The notes beneath the pieces were generated by a model. It saw only the letters and a program-made list of their open reading frames with translations. It was not told the DNA's origin and did no database searches. Shown here one piece after another: positions 31,168 to 42,964 of a DNA stretch of 64,000 nucleotides. The stretch is taken from positions 96,894-160,893 of the forward strand of contig JARGSG010000049.1 in the NCBI GenBank assembly GCA_030374805.1. The letters are read 5' to 3'. The position numbers were made by a program, and so were the translations under genes. The stretch comes from Gracilaria gracilis (Eukaryota > Rhodophyta > Florideophyceae > Gracilariales > Gracilariaceae). Positions within the stretch are counted from its first letter, which is position 1; the number at the start of each line of letters is the position of its first letter.

Positions 31168-32248
31168 TGACCACCCCCTCACTCTCTCTCTTTCTCCTCC
31201 CACCTCTTCGGGTACCCCAGCCATAGGCACTATATCACCGTTAGTTCCCTTTCTTCCTCGAAGATTCCCACTAACTAATCCGGTACTACTCCTTGCTTTC
31301 GTTTTTCCCTCGACACCTGTATGAAGCTCTTAACCCTTCACTATCGTATCCCCGCCGCTGCTTTCCTCCACAGCTTGCACAGTCTCTGCGCTTCTGTTCC
31401 GACCATCTCTCTACCGACCAACGCGCAGAACCTTCTTCTGCATACTTCTCTTCGCTTCCATGCTCTTCTTGGGACTAAATTCTTGTTCTCGTGCATTCAC
31501 AATAGGTTTCGTCACCACAATATTTACCGTTCGCTCCGTTTGCTTCGATGTCCCGCCTTCGATGCTCCTTTCTGCACCGTCGCTCCTCTCCGCACCCTTC
31601 CTTCCTTTCCTACATAAACCACTCCGAGGCGCATGCGTACTACGAGCGGTGATACCTTCCACACTTACCATTTCGCCACGCCTTCGGCTCTTCGCCGCGC
31701 AACCCCTAACCTCCTCTGCATTCACAGCTTTCGTCTTACGTTTCGCCATATAGAACCCGAACGGTTCGTCGCTGTTGCGCTGCGCTCTAGACCTCTTAGC
31801 CGCTCACCGTGATCGAAGGTCACTGGAATCGGAACTGCTCTGCTCTCGACGTGTTTAGCGCTCGCCGTGATCGAACGTCACCGATCGAATTCATACCTCC
31901 AATATAGTGGAGTGTGGTAGAAATCACCCAGTGCGGTATTTTATTCCCCAATTCCGAAACAGAGAATTGACACCGAAATCTCCATTTATCAACTAGATAG
32001 TTTTCATATTGTGAAAAACGTACAAGTTTTTGCATCATATTCGATATTTTTTGGTATCTTTTCTGTATCTACATACTTTCCTCTTGCACCCCAGCTAAAG
32101 TGTTCAGTTTCTATTTAGTGCTCAACGGCGAAGTTGGAGTGCAATAAGTGCCACTTCTTTAAGGAAGTTTACTTATATGTGTTACATGTAGCTAATTTAC
32201 TACACGTGTTAATCGATTACTATAATAGGATTTGCCGATGTACCCCAG
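31168..32248. other. spacer between gene B copy 1 and the P2 remnant
   Basis: No homology to copy 2 of the module and no recognised gene. A pair of similar short units ('gctcaccgtgatcgaaggtcac' near 31803, 'gctcgccgtgatcgaacgtcac' near 31861) is present. Frames at 31321-31753 have no domain. Confidence 0.35.
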
Positions 32249-35200
32249 CTACTCTATTCCATAATCTGCGAACAACTCTTCGTCCACTTCCAGTTTCCTA
32301 AGTGCTCGCACCGCAAGCATTTGGTACTCTTGTAGTGGATGCGGGGAGCTTCCTCTATTTTGGAGTTCGAATGACCCACACATTTGCAGCCCTTCGTTTC
32401 GTCACACCATCCTCACCTACATCACTGTCCTTATCAACTTCCACTTGTTTGGGATAATTAATCGTTCCACCCAATAAAAAAGGAGCGGGACCATCCACAA
32501 AGGTATTAAACATACTCATTGTCGTCTTCCTGGGAGGTTATGAAATATAACGCGACGGACGTTAAACTCCATCGTATACTTCCGAAAGCGTTCTGAAGTG
32601 GCTCCCAATAACCCTTTACCATTCTTCTTGTGTATCTTTTTTCTCTTCGTTAGGTCATGGTACACCAGTGTTCCATAGAAGTAATATATCTCTTCATTTT
32701 CCACGAATCGGCGTGTAATGAACACTCCCGTTCTGGGGCCAGGGTGACGAATCGTCGACTTTTCAATACGACAACCGCACATCATCGCTTGCAGTGCCAA
32801 CATGGAATTCCAATCCAGAAGCCCCATCACTCTTTGCAAAATTTTAGGCCATTTATGAAGGGCCTTACGCCTACCAATCGTAACCAAGCTTTTATCCTGC
32901 CACATTGATGCAAGAAAGTCCATAATATACGTACAAAACTTTTGATAGGGGGTGCCCGGATGGAGCCTCCCATGATCTCGATGGGCGGACATTCGACTTC
33001 GGAAATAAGTTCAACACACAAATGATAGCCTTCCAATCTTCCGGCGTTACCTGTAGGTCCGTCTCATTTTCCCGCAGACACAATTCGTATTGAACAATTG
33101 CGGCATGCCTAGCATGGGCAAAGCAGTCAGGGTCCGGCTCACACACGATGAACCTACGATGCAATTGTAACTCCATGGATGCCATTGCTGTTGAAAAACA
33201 TCCGCACAAACAAGTCGAACAAAATATTCTTAGCCTGGGAAAACCGACTGATTAGCTCTTTCAACAATGCCAGAGGTTTCTGTTCGGACCCCACCTTTTA
33301 TAAAACGTAGCCTCCACCTTCCTTCTTTCTCTTCCACTGAAGGGTCTCCCCATTAGACATGGATGGTACCTGTCAATTGACACTGTGGTACCCCGGGTAT
33401 CTCGACTGCATAAAGTTGAAGTTCGCATAGTTCACCATCACATGCTGTTGCGCGTAGCTGAGACCATTTCGAACTTCATGTACGGCATACTCCACTGCAG
33501 GGAAAAGGGAGCACGAACTACGTCCAGGGTTACGCATCGGGTTGCCTTCGGACCATACAAAGTGCATCGGGACTTGGTCTACAACAAAGAAATGCCTTGG
33601 TACTCCGTTTTCATCTTTTGCCCCAATTGCCGAAATTACATATCTCCATTCCTGGACCTGCTTGAAAGCACTAAAGATAACAAAAAGGCCCCCAGGAGGT
33701 AGCAGTTTTGATAGAAGCTTTGCAGCCTTTTTCATTTCCTGAGAGCTCAGTATATCGTACCAGCCATTGCTTAACTTCTTGTTCCCTCGGACGTTGTACG
33801 GAGGGTCCATGAGAACCAGTTGGACTTTCCCAACGGGGACACACCATCTCTCCGCAACGTCTAGTCAATCTCTACCATATCTTCAAACCCACAATTGTAC
33901 AAGCGAAAGTTCTTCTCTATCTCCACCTTACACCTTGAGAAAGCCAGTTTGTCATCCAACAACGAAATGGATGGTGGGGGTATTACGCCTACCCCGGACG
34001 CTTCGTCACCAGTACTTCCTTTCCCAATGTCGGCCACTATGTTGGTATCACCATCTTCCTCTTCGCCTCTCCCCTCCTTCGGCTCCTCTGGTTTCCCAAT
34101 TTCCTCCACCTCCTCGAAATCATCCTCATTTTATATGGCACGTTCTTGTTTGGATATCGGCGTTACCGCCATACCACGAACTTTCACTGATTTTTTCAGT
34201 TTCAAAGGGCTTATGGCCTCCATGACGGAGGACACAAGCGAATTCGAGAAACTATCGAATCTCTGAGAAAATGCCCGTGATGGGTCTCTGGTAAACGTCT
34301 TCAGAAGTGTCCATCGTTCTGGTTGGGAAATTGAGTAGAACTGCTTATTCATAACAATCTTATTGAGGTCCGAAATGAACTTCTTTGCAACCATTCGGAG
34401 GTCAGCATCGATGTTTTGCGGTAGATTTCATGCCCACGGGATGACCTCTGTTTTAATAACAGTTTCATTTTTGCTCGGTAGCAAGCGATGGTCTTTATCC
34501 CGGTGGAAGAACCCTTCTGAATTCGTTTCAATCGCTTGAAACTGCATTTCGTCGTACATGATTCGGATGAATGAAAGAACCATGAACTCTACGGTAGGGA
34601 ATCCGAGGAATTGAGAGAAACAATCCCATGCATTCGTTATAAGCTGCATACCAAAGCGAACACACTGAGCTTGGAGTTTGTTGGATATTTGGACATTCAC
34701 AAAAGTTGTTGGACATCCCTTGTCTCTTCTTTTCCTTTTTTGGCCTACAACTCTTTTTTCCATGGAAATTTTTATGAATGAGCGAGAGAAAGAGAATCCT
34801 TTGGAAATGTTTGGCAACAGTTGTGGCAAACGGGGAGGCCACCCGTCCCACTCGCTTAGGAGGTATAGGCATGGACTTGAAAACTCGGTCAAAGTCACAT
34901 TCTTCTGTATTCCTTTAAAGTTCACCTCGGTATAAGCATTCCAGAAGTCCCTTACACGCCAGTCCCTATCACCGTCTAAGATGTCCAATAACCTGGTTGA
35001 GAGGTATAGCTGAGGATAAGACCCCTCCAGAGAAACGACCCGTATTTCACTGTCAGTAAACGGAGGATGTCCTGGACCCAAAAAAATATAGAAGTAATTC
35101 TTTGCAGCGGTAGGACATTGCGATTTTTGATAAAGTAATCAACAAACTCGCTGTATCCCACCTTCCTTGGCCGGTCTTCATCTTGCATTGTCGACCCGTA

Positions 35201-35269
35201 ATGATGGCAGATTGCGAGGCATACTGTGAAAATCTCATCTCGGGAGCCATACAGTTTTCCAACCTTCAT
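32249..35269 (-). pseudogene. P2 polyprotein, decayed inverted copy (ORFa - DNA methyltransferase - SET)
   Basis: Read leftward from ATG 35269. ORFa runs from 'MKVGKLYGS' to 'TPISKQERAI' then TAA (34131). An acidic linker follows in the same frame ('KPEEPKEGRGEEEDGD') and leads into 'AFSRCKVEIEKNFRLYNCGF'. The methyltransferase then shows 'MDPPYNVRG' (motif IV, 33796-33810) and, after 'SRYPGYHSV', the AdoMet-site region near 33200. The frame passes without a stop from 'RENETD' through 'LNLFPKSNVRPSRSWEAPSG' toward the SET part. The SET part has 'GVFITRRFVENEEIYYFYGT', and its end is 'VDEELFADYG' with TAG at 32249. Several frameshifts and stops make it non-functional. Its value is as a comparator for 60925-63978. 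Confidence 0.75.
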
Positions 35270-35664
35270 ATCGGAGCTTGAGGGTGCCGGTGATGTAGAC
35301 CTCGATGAACTAGTGGAGCCATTTTATGCATGCACGCGAAGATGGTGCGTTGACGGGTTACGATTCGAATTTCTGGAGCGGAAGGGAGAGGGTAGCTGAG
35401 GGGAGAACGCAGCGCACGGGAGCTTGCAGTGGGCGGGGGATAACTGCCGACGAGATTTGAGAGTGCGCGGGAGACGGGAGCGCGCGGGAGAGGATAGCAA
35501 CTATACAGCACGAACCAGGCTCTTTCAACACGACAGTGAAATGTGCAAGGTGCCGGAGATGCACGTGAAGCCGTAAAGATGGGTCAGGGAAAGCGGCAAC
35601 ACTCGAGGGATACGGAACTTGGTGATTGCAAACATATTCGCGAAGTTATAGGGAACGGCTGGTA

Positions 35665-35737
35665 GGACAGCGGACCAGGGTGGCGTGGCACTTCATCAGT
35701 GCACTGATGAAGCCCTACGACCCCCTGGTCCTCAGTC
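35665..35737. repeat. hairpin repeat, remnant copy, unit 1
   Basis: Inverted repeat opening GGACAGCGGACCAGGGTGGC, with the arms meeting at 'catcagtgcactgatga'. The 3' arm is partly decayed. Same family as the hairpins at 58858 and 59002. Confidence 0.75.
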
Positions 35738-35778
35738 CCAAAAAAGTATTTCTTTTTCATATTTTTCATTGACAGCCT

Positions 35779-35850
35779 GGGACAGCGGACCGGGGTGTCG
35801 TGGCGATTCATCGGTGCACCGATGAAGCGCCACGAGACCGCGGTCCGCTT
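35779..35850. repeat. hairpin repeat, remnant copy, unit 2
   Basis: Opens GGACAGCGGACCGGGGTGTC, centre 'catcggtgcaccgatga', closing with 'cggtccgct'. It is followed by 'gagtgatgaagctg', the same companion motif that follows the units at 58858 and 59002 ('gatgaagctgg'). Confidence 0.8.
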
Positions 35851-35939
35851 TCGCAACGCGCTGTGAGTGATGAAGCTGTGGTAGAGGTACACGTGGCACC
35901 GCCAACGCGCAGCCCTACCAGCCGTTCTCTATAACTTGG

Positions 35940-36640
35940 CGTACATCTTTCCATTATATTTACATTCTTAGCCAAATGGTTGGGACAAATAAGAAAACCT
36001 TCCCAAGCGGGAGAGTATTAGGACATAGAAATAGAAGTTGTACTATTCCTTTGCGACACAAAGGATGTCCTAATATTAGCTACGAAGCGTGAGGAAGTGC
36101 CACCTTCGCAATGCTACTTGCTATGGTTATCCCATTCTTGGCCACATGGTTGTGACGAAATACCAAAACCTCCGCCAGCAGCATAGGAGTAGGACATCCT
36201 TTAAACAATATAAAAATAAAAGATGTACTATATACTATACAACGGATGTCCTATACCTAGCTACGAAACTTTAGGGTGTGCGAAAACCACCGCAAGCAGC
36301 ATAGGAATAGTTCATCCTCTATACAAAATAAAGATAGAAGATGTACTAACTTCATCTAATATAACGGATGTCTTATTCCCAGCCTCGAAGAGTGAGGATG
36401 TGCCACCTTTTACGGAAATATATCGTTCTCTTTCCGCAACCGAGATATACTTCGGTTGTGGAAGAAAAGGAGTATATCCCGGTAGAAGCCGTGACCACGA
36501 AGAAGGTAGGGCGTGGAGGGTGTTGGGAGTGGGAGTGGGGACGGCGTTTCTACAGCAGCATACGTGTGGTTGGGGTGGCTCGGATGAAATGTTGAAAATT
36601 TGAAATACCATCTTTGTCCAGCCGCTCGTTTTAAAAAAAC
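35940..36640. other. AT-rich centre of the remnant element, with repeated units
   Basis: Lies between the two hairpin pairs. It contains three to four units of about 100-150 bp carrying 'ggatgtcctaa/ggatgtccta' and 'agctacgaag..tgagga' (near 36060, 36190, 36245 and 36365). No supported gene. It occupies the same position as 59123-60255 in the other copy. Confidence 0.5.
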
Positions 36641-36655
36641 TCAAAATATTTTTTG

Positions 36656-36730
36656 GGACAGCGGACCGGGGTGTCGTGGCACTTCATCTGTGCACCGATG
36701 AAGCGCCACGGACACTCCGGTCCGCTGTCC
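36656..36730. repeat. hairpin repeat, remnant copy, unit 3
   Basis: Opens GGACAGCGGACCGGGGTGTC, centre 'catctgtgcaccgatga', closes CCGGTCCGCTGTCC. Confidence 0.85.
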
Positions 36731-36791
36731 CAACGCGCCCTGAGTGATGAATCTGGGGCGGTGGCACACCTGGCACCACCAACGTGCCGTT

Positions 36792-36865
36792 GACAGCGGA
36801 CCGGGGTGTCGTGGCACTTCACCGGTGCACCGATGAAGCGCCACAACACCCCGGTCCGCTATCCC
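36792..36865. repeat. hairpin repeat, remnant copy, unit 4
   Basis: Opens GACAGCGGACCGGGGTGTC, centre 'caccggtgcaccgatga', closes ACCCCGGTCCGCTATCC. The arms are nearly perfect complements. Confidence 0.85.
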
Positions 36866-37176
36866 AGAGTGAAATTAGTCCGCCACAAATTCTATTTATT
36901 TCTTTATTCCTCAAATACTGTTGTATAAGTGTACTATAGATGTTCGTAGCTTGATGTAGCTTTGTAAAGATCCCGCGAGTATGTTCTAAAATTTTATAGA
37001 GAGACAGTGTATAGTTTAGACTAATATTGAGCGCACGCTCATCCGTGATGAAGTAGACGGAAAAGAACGGGAGTGAAGGTTACAACTAGCTAACCGATCT
37101 CGCGAGCATTCTCGACGGTCGTAAACAACCTTTTCGATTCTATCAGCCGCATGTATCCGCGATGCCGCCTCGCAAG

Positions 37177-37184
37177 CATAAAAG
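37177..37184 (+). promoter_or_regulatory. CATAAAAG TATA-like box of P1 (remnant copy)
   Basis: Lies about 47 bp upstream of the P1 ATG. The other copy has the same CATAAAAG at 58529-58536 on the minus strand at the same distance, and a shared upstream block 'gagcattctcgacggtcgta'. Confidence 0.5.
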
Positions 37185-37230
37185 GGAGAGGGATTCATGA
37201 CGACCGAACCCAAGTACAGGGGTGTCCGAA

Positions 37231-37965
37231 ATGCCGCTCCTGACACCAGAGAGAGGGAGGGCAAAAGGCACTACGCCGCGTATGCCATCAGCCCGAGCAA
37301 TGACGAAGAAGCCTTCGCCTGCTGCTATGCCGGTATTGAAAGGCGGCGATTCGGTGCATTTGTTTGTGACGGTTAAAAAAAGAAAAGAGCAGGGTGAAAG
37401 TGAGAACCGCGGAGGTGAGAGGTGTGGGGTCCACTGGTGGTGCCAGGAAGGCCCTTTGTCGTTCGCTCCATAGGCATGTCCTAAGTGCGACTGCCCTAGA
37501 AGGTGAATACTTGGTTGTGATCTGGAGGACGAAGATTATTAGTCATGGAAGCGGGAAGTACCCTTACAGTTTTCAAGGTCCTGAAGAACCGCCAAGTACA
37601 CTGAGCGAGTTGTTCTGGGCTGGTTTGTATGCGTGGGATACGTCGATGATGGACCCAATCGAGATTCCGCGAAGTCCTACTCCAGAGTCCGGGGCTGGCA
37701 AGTCTTCTACATCTCAGCCTGAGAAAGTGGTTGCTCTGAAGGTCGAGGAACCTGCTGAGGAAGCTTTCAAAACTCCAGGAAATCTTCTCACGGGATGAAG
37801 AAGCCCGTGGGAGCGAGCGTCAGCATCATAGAGGACTCCGACGACGATATTGTGGAGGTCTTTCAGACGAGTAAGGATCCACTTACTGAACCGAAAGAAA
37901 ATTTGTTCGATGAACGAGACAGTGTTCCATCTGAGGAGGTGGATCACACCCTGTCTCTCAAAAAG
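37231..37965 (+). pseudogene. P1 polyprotein, remnant copy, N-terminal part only
   Basis: ATG 37231 gives 'MPLLTPERGRAKGTTPRM', matching 'MAPFTRGRGKAKVSTPRR' of the other copy. It continues through 'VRGVGSTGGARKALCRSLHR', 'HVLSATALEGEYLVVIWRTK' and the acidic 'IIEDSDDDIVEV' block to 'PSEEVDHTLSLKK', with frame changes near 37400 and 37795. At about 37965 it is replaced by a Ty3/gypsy fragment, so the ParB-like core and the rest are missing. At the point where the other copy has TAG (58230) this copy has TCG, Ser. Confidence 0.7.
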
Positions 37966-39760
37966 GTTTCTTGGGCATATAGTGAATCGAGACGAAGTGT
38001 CCGTAGACATCAAGAAGATCGAAGCGATTCAAGCAGCACCAGTTCCCACTACTGCTACCGAGTTAGGAAGCTTCCTTTGACTTGCCTGATATTACCGAAG
38101 GTTCATTTCATATTGTGCTGGGACAGCGGCACCTTTGCATGCTTCCACCTCGAGTACAGGCCGACTGAAACTCACTGATATGTTAGATGCATGGAGAAGA
38201 AGCTTTCCAGACCGCCAGTTCCAGCATTTCCGGGTTTCGAAACCCCGTCCCGCGTGGAGACGGATGCGTCATCTGTCGCATTAAAAGCGGTGCGTGCGCA
38301 AAAGAAATCTGATGGCATGTTTCACCCCATACATTATGCAAGCAAAACCATGACATTAGCTGAAAAAAAAGTACTCTGTGGGTAAACAAGAAGCCCTGGC
38401 ACATATATTTGCATTGAAGAAGTTTTGAATGTACTTGCCTGGTTCCCAACAATATGTCAATTAATTACGGATCACCAGCGTTGAAGTATGCTTCACGAAG
38501 AAAGACGCACATGGGAAATTGGTCAGATGGCTAGATTTTCTTGCTGAGTATGAGTTTGAGATCGTGTATCGTTCAGGTGATGGGAATAAAGCTGAAAATT
38601 ATCTATCTTGATACGGGGCAACAGAAGATGATTCGTCTACCGATCAAGCTGCGGTTGTTTTGACTTCTGCGACACAAGAGTCCGAAGGGCTAGAGCCATA
38701 CATCACTATTATTTCCCGACATCTGAGTCAAATGGACTTTGGTGTACCAAACCTCAAGATCAAAGGTGCTCTCAAACGAAGTCCGAAGAAGGGTATCGTA
38801 GGAAACATGCTCTTTTATCGAGAGATATCTTCCGGTTTAAGGGTACTTCTATTCAAAGAGGACAGGTTTTCTATCCTCCGTATGTTTCATGATGAAATCG
38901 GACATTGGAATCCTGCAGCTACTAGAAAGCACATTTTGTATCGATTCTGGTGGCTCAATATCTACTGGGAAAGGACCGATTACTTAAGAAGCTGCAAGAG
39001 CTGTCACTTTATGGGAAATTTTGCCTCTTATCGAGCCGGACAAAGAGCACCACTCACTAATCTGTTTGAAACATTCTCTCTCGATTTCGCTGGACCAATG
39101 CGCCCCACAAGCCGTGGGAACCGTTTTCTACTTATTGAAGTCGTGCATTTATCGGATGATTTTTGGATTAAGCAATTAGAAGTGCTACAGCATGAGATGT
39201 CTTGGATTTCGTGAAGCAGGAGATTGTTTCTCGATTTGAGTGTCCACGTACTATTATATGTGAAAATGCCACCTATTTCTTCGCCGAGACTGTTCAAGAA
39301 TACATGCAAAGACATGGTATCACTATGAAGCATGTTTTCGCATACTCTCCGATGTCAAACGGTCGTGCCAAGTGGATGGTCGGAACCATCACAAACTGTA
39401 TCGCGACCGACCTGAACACTTAAGGGAGAGCCAATTGCAAAACATCGTCCCAGCAGAAAGAAATCTGCCTCTTTTGGTTTTTATGCCATTCGTCGTTGAA
39501 TATGATGTATACAACGAATACCTCAACTAATTGGAACTAGGGATTGGGGGCAGGAAACTCGAAGATTGGCTTTTTCCCTTACATTGTGAATCTTGGGGAA
39601 AACATCGTATTGTTTGGAATTGCTTCCACTTATGCCTAGGTGTTTACCATCTGTACGAGCAGTACTTCACACCCCGAGCCCATGTAATGCTGAGAAGGCT
39701 TGGCAAAAGAGTGCACCTACAGATGGCAAGAATAGGTGCATAGGAGTCTATATTCTTCTT
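37965..39760 (+). pseudogene. Ty3/gypsy Pol fragment (RT end, RNase H, integrase)
   Basis: Starts within reverse transcriptase ('RFLGHIVNRDEVSVDIKKIE', then 'YYRRFIS'). RNase H follows ('ETDASSVALKAVRAQKKSDG', 'HPIHYASKTMTLAEKKV', 'EALAHIFALKKF'). The integrase comes next: zinc-finger region 'MFHDEIGHWNPAATRKHI', 'SCKSCHF', core 'FSLDFAGPMRPTSRGNRFL', 'PRTIICENATYFFAET', 'AYSPMSNGRAKWMVGTITN'. Gag, protease and LTRs are absent. Frameshifts occur near 38080, 38380-38660 and 39200. In the core 'CENATYF' the usual Asp of DNG is changed, so the enzyme would be dead. It is joined directly to P1 coding DNA. Confidence 0.85.
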
Positions 39761-41290
39761 ATACGACTATTTCGTTGCAAAGTATGGATATCTACCAGCC
39801 GCAGCAACGCACGAAGAAAGAGTTATGGATTACGACACAAAAAATTTGTGATAGACTTCAAACCAAATCATTGTCAGCCTGAGCCGCCATACTCTTGCAG
39901 CTACCTTGGGAGATCGGCCAAGAAGATTGGTTTAGAGATTTTGATCAAGATAAAAGGGCGCAGCTTCCACGCTGCGCTCGTTCATATTGGTCGACACCAC
40001 CACTCTGAAAAGGCCTCTCGCGGCGTTTCGTTGCCGCCGCGACACCCCAACGCCACCGATCACCGTTGGTTCGAGCATCATGAGCTCCCTCGACTGCTCT
40101 ATCCCGAAACGCTTCACGCTTTGGCCAACCCACCGCTATTAGTCGCCATCGGCGTCACAAAATTGCGGTAAAGAAGACGGGGAGAGAATGGAGGTGATGC
40201 GGAGAAGGTCAGCACCACTCAGTAGCCCCCGCAAATAATTGGATAAAATTTTGGCACAGCCGCATACACCTCCAACCACCCAATGTCAACGTCGACTTCC
40301 GCAGTATTCAGACTGGTCCGTAGTTACTCGAAAACAGCGACACGAGAAGTCAGTAAGGGCTTAGGAGACAAACATAAATCGTCATCCTCTCCCTTCGGCA
40401 TTGAACCCTCCCCAGGATCATCCGAAGCTTGATTGCTTCATATTTGATCACCGTAGACCTGAGCAGTGGGATGTCTTACCGGTCGGTGTCGTCATTTGTT
40501 ACGTCACAAACTTGAGTGGTGGCCCCCGTCATCTTGAAGTGGGGTTTTTTGATGTTAGCCAGTAAGGTAGGTGGAGAGCGAGGGGAAGGAAGAGCATTTA
40601 TACATCCTCCAAAGCTAGAGAGAAGACGCTAGTACATGTCCCTCAAGATGAAACGCTTTGATAGAACAAGGTTTTTGTGGTTACTGGTGATCTGCATCAT
40701 GATGATAGGTTATACACGATTGAAGAGCATTCACTAAAGTAGAAGTCTATATTAATCCCCGATATGAATCGTTACCGCCACCCTCACTTAGGGCAGACCA
40801 CTTTCCCTCGACGACCTCCCCCCAACCTGAGTCAACCCTTCTTCCTCCCCCTTCGTCGTTATCAATCTTCCCCCTTAGCAACCACCCACCCCACCCTTTA
40901 GCACAGTCCGTGCGCCCCTACTATCAAGTAACTTTCTTTCTTTTCGTTCCCTCAGGCGGTTTGGTCTCCGGCCTTCATAAGGAAAGCGCTGTTGCGTGTC
41001 ACTTTAAGGTGAGTACGCATCACGTAACTGCCTTTGCGCTTGTTTTGTCTCTGCCTTCTCCTATCGCAAACGTAAGCTTCGTGTTTGGATTACTACTCGA
41101 TATTCACCCGTGCGGCGACACATTTTCTCTTGTGCTTCGCAGCATAATAGAGTAACTTTATGCCGAATCAGCCCGGTTGAGTTCCATATCGCGTTGTTTG
41201 TTTTTGCGTATTCAGGCTGGTACCTTCTGGCATTCTTTTGGTTCCCCTGAGTTTGTGACCACCCACGTCGTTTGGCAATGTTGCCCCAAA
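39761..41290. other. intergenic, no supported gene
   Basis: May include the 3' tail of the gypsy element. A minus-strand frame at 39932-40133 and a plus-strand frame at 40910-41155 have no recognisable content. Nothing else seen. Confidence 0.35.
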
Positions 41291-41291
41291 A

Positions 41292-41580
41292 ATGACGTCC
41301 AAAATGCTAATGGCGAATATTTCTAGTCATGAATTGGATTCAATTTGGAATATTGTAGCTCCTCTTCTTGGACGAAAATGGAATATAGAAAGAGGTCGCC
41401 GCTCTGAATTTAACGATAAGGCCGTTTTGTTCATGGTTTTAACAGTGCTGAAACGCGACGGGACTTTGGTGTTTCTAGGTAATGTGTTCAAAGTTAATGG
41501 TAACACTTTCGAACGATTGGTTTTGAAATCTATTTCCTGTATTTGTGTGGAAGTACATAACCATTATTTTCTACTTGGAG
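41292..41580 (+). pseudogene. DDE transposase, N-terminal half (split gene)
   Basis: Carries 'SHELDSIWNIVAPLLGRKWN', 'DKAVLFMVLTVLKRDG', 'VFLGNVFKVNGNTFERLV'. This is the helix-turn-helix lead of a DDE endonuclease family common in oomycete and algal genomes. The second half of the same type of protein is found at 47095-47835 on the same strand, with the DIRS-like element in between. The frame after 41580 to 41819 no longer resembles the family. Confidence 0.55.
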
Positions 41581-41983
41581 ACCTTAGCCAGCTCACTTCG
41601 TTCGTACAATGGGTTGAGGCTGCGCAGTCGCTTCGCTTTTACGCTCGCATCGCTGTTGGAAAAAAGCGAAGAAGGGAAGAAAAGAATATGACGACAACAA
41701 TGACTTTAGTGCAAGCTACAATTATTAAAAAACCACGCGAAGCATCAGCAAGCGTCTCCATCCATCATAGAACCAGATCAAAAACCCAACACACCCCCCT
41801 CAAACCCCACCTTATCTGACCCATCTCAGGCCCACCCGCGGCAAGACTTCTACACGCGGATAGGCCTGTCCAAAACCTCATCCGAGACCATTAACGACTT
41901 TGGCCCAGATAGCATTACGATTCCAGGATTCCATTTCCATTACTACTTCTACTTCTGATTCCATGGCAGACTCACGACTGTCC

Positions 41984-42964
41984 TTAAAGATCCTCCAAAC
42001 TCCCAGCCCAACTTGGAAACGGTACGTTGAAAAGCGCTAGAGCATTGGTGACTACCGCCTCAAACCGATTTCGTTGTTGTGGAGAGAGTTCGTTTAAGCT
42101 TTGATGAAGCTTATGGGGCTGGAGGTAGAGTTTAAAGTTTCTGTCGCTGGTCCACCGTCCTCTATATTTAATCTCTTCATCCGACAGCCTTCCAAATAAC
42201 TTATGGGTCGTCGTCCCTCCAAACCGCAGCATGTGCGGAGTGACGGCGAAGGGCAACGACAATCGGCTTGCAGAACGGCGAATGATAGCTCGAAAACGCG
42301 CTGGCGCATATGGGAATAGCTCAGCGCGCTCCAAAATCTTTCGTCGCTCCACTAATCTGTGCAGGAGCACAGCAATAAGATATGATCGAATTGTGACGGC
42401 CTCATTGCGCCCCCGTTTACCAATGGTTATATTCATTGTTGCGTAATGGGGACGCCTTTCCAAAAATCCCAAGAAAACCACATCTGCTACCTTCAGCTGC
42501 AATAGATCCCCTAGACGCAAATATTCTTCAAAGAGTAATAATAGTCCGATTCCAACGTCTACTTCTCCATGCCGGATTAGGTCGCGTGCCATAGCGTATA
42601 CAACCATCTCCGGACATACTCCATGATGTTCGGTTGGGCGACTCACTGCCCAGCCGCGGATGCTTAAAGATGATAATGAGAGTTTTCCTTGTAAGTGCGG
42701 TAAATAAAATTCCAAAGCGGCTTTAGCTTGTGCGACTCCTGACGACTTCAGACTTTGATTAGCATTAAACAACTCCACACAATAACGCGTGAATAACCGA
42801 TCGATGTCCTTAGCATTATTATAACGCCTATCCGACTCGCTCAACGTTTCCAGCCATGCCCTGAACTGCTGCAAGTGTTTATCATAATTCCGGCGCGTAT
42901 TAGGCCTTAGCCGCTTGTGGGCTAACTCAAACAGCCCGTGAGGGTTTGTCTGCTGGGTTGACAT
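41984..42964 (-). CDS. tyrosine recombinase of the DIRS-type element
   Basis: Start at ATG 42964 ('MSTQQTNPHGLFELAHKRLR'). An N-terminal SAM-like core-binding region ('TRRNYDKHLQQFRAWL') precedes the catalytic domain, with Arg in 'YLRLGDLLQLKVADV', His-x-x-Arg as 'TPHMLRFGGTT', and 'GRWTSDRNFKLYLQ' with Trp in the His/Trp position and the nucleophile Tyr. 327 codons with no internal stop, so this enzyme looks complete. It would integrate the DNA copy without target duplication. The first codons overlap the end of the RNase H frame. Confidence 0.85.
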   Translation of the reverse strand: MSTQQTNPHGLFELAHKRLRPNTRRNYDKHLQQFRAWLETLSESDRRYNNAKDIDRLFTRYCVELFNANQSLKSSGVAQAKAALEFYLPHLQGKLSLSSLSIRGWAVSRPTEHHGVCPEMVVYAMARDLIRHGEVDVGIGLLLLFEEYLRLGDLLQLKVADVVFLGFLERRPHYATMNITIGKRGRNEAVTIRSYLIAVLLHRLVERRKILERAELFPYAPARFRAIIRRSASRLSLPFAVTPHMLRFGGTTTHKLFGRLSDEEIKYRGRWTSDRNFKLYLQPHKLHQSLNELSPQQRNRFEAVVTNALALFNVPFPSWAGSLEDL

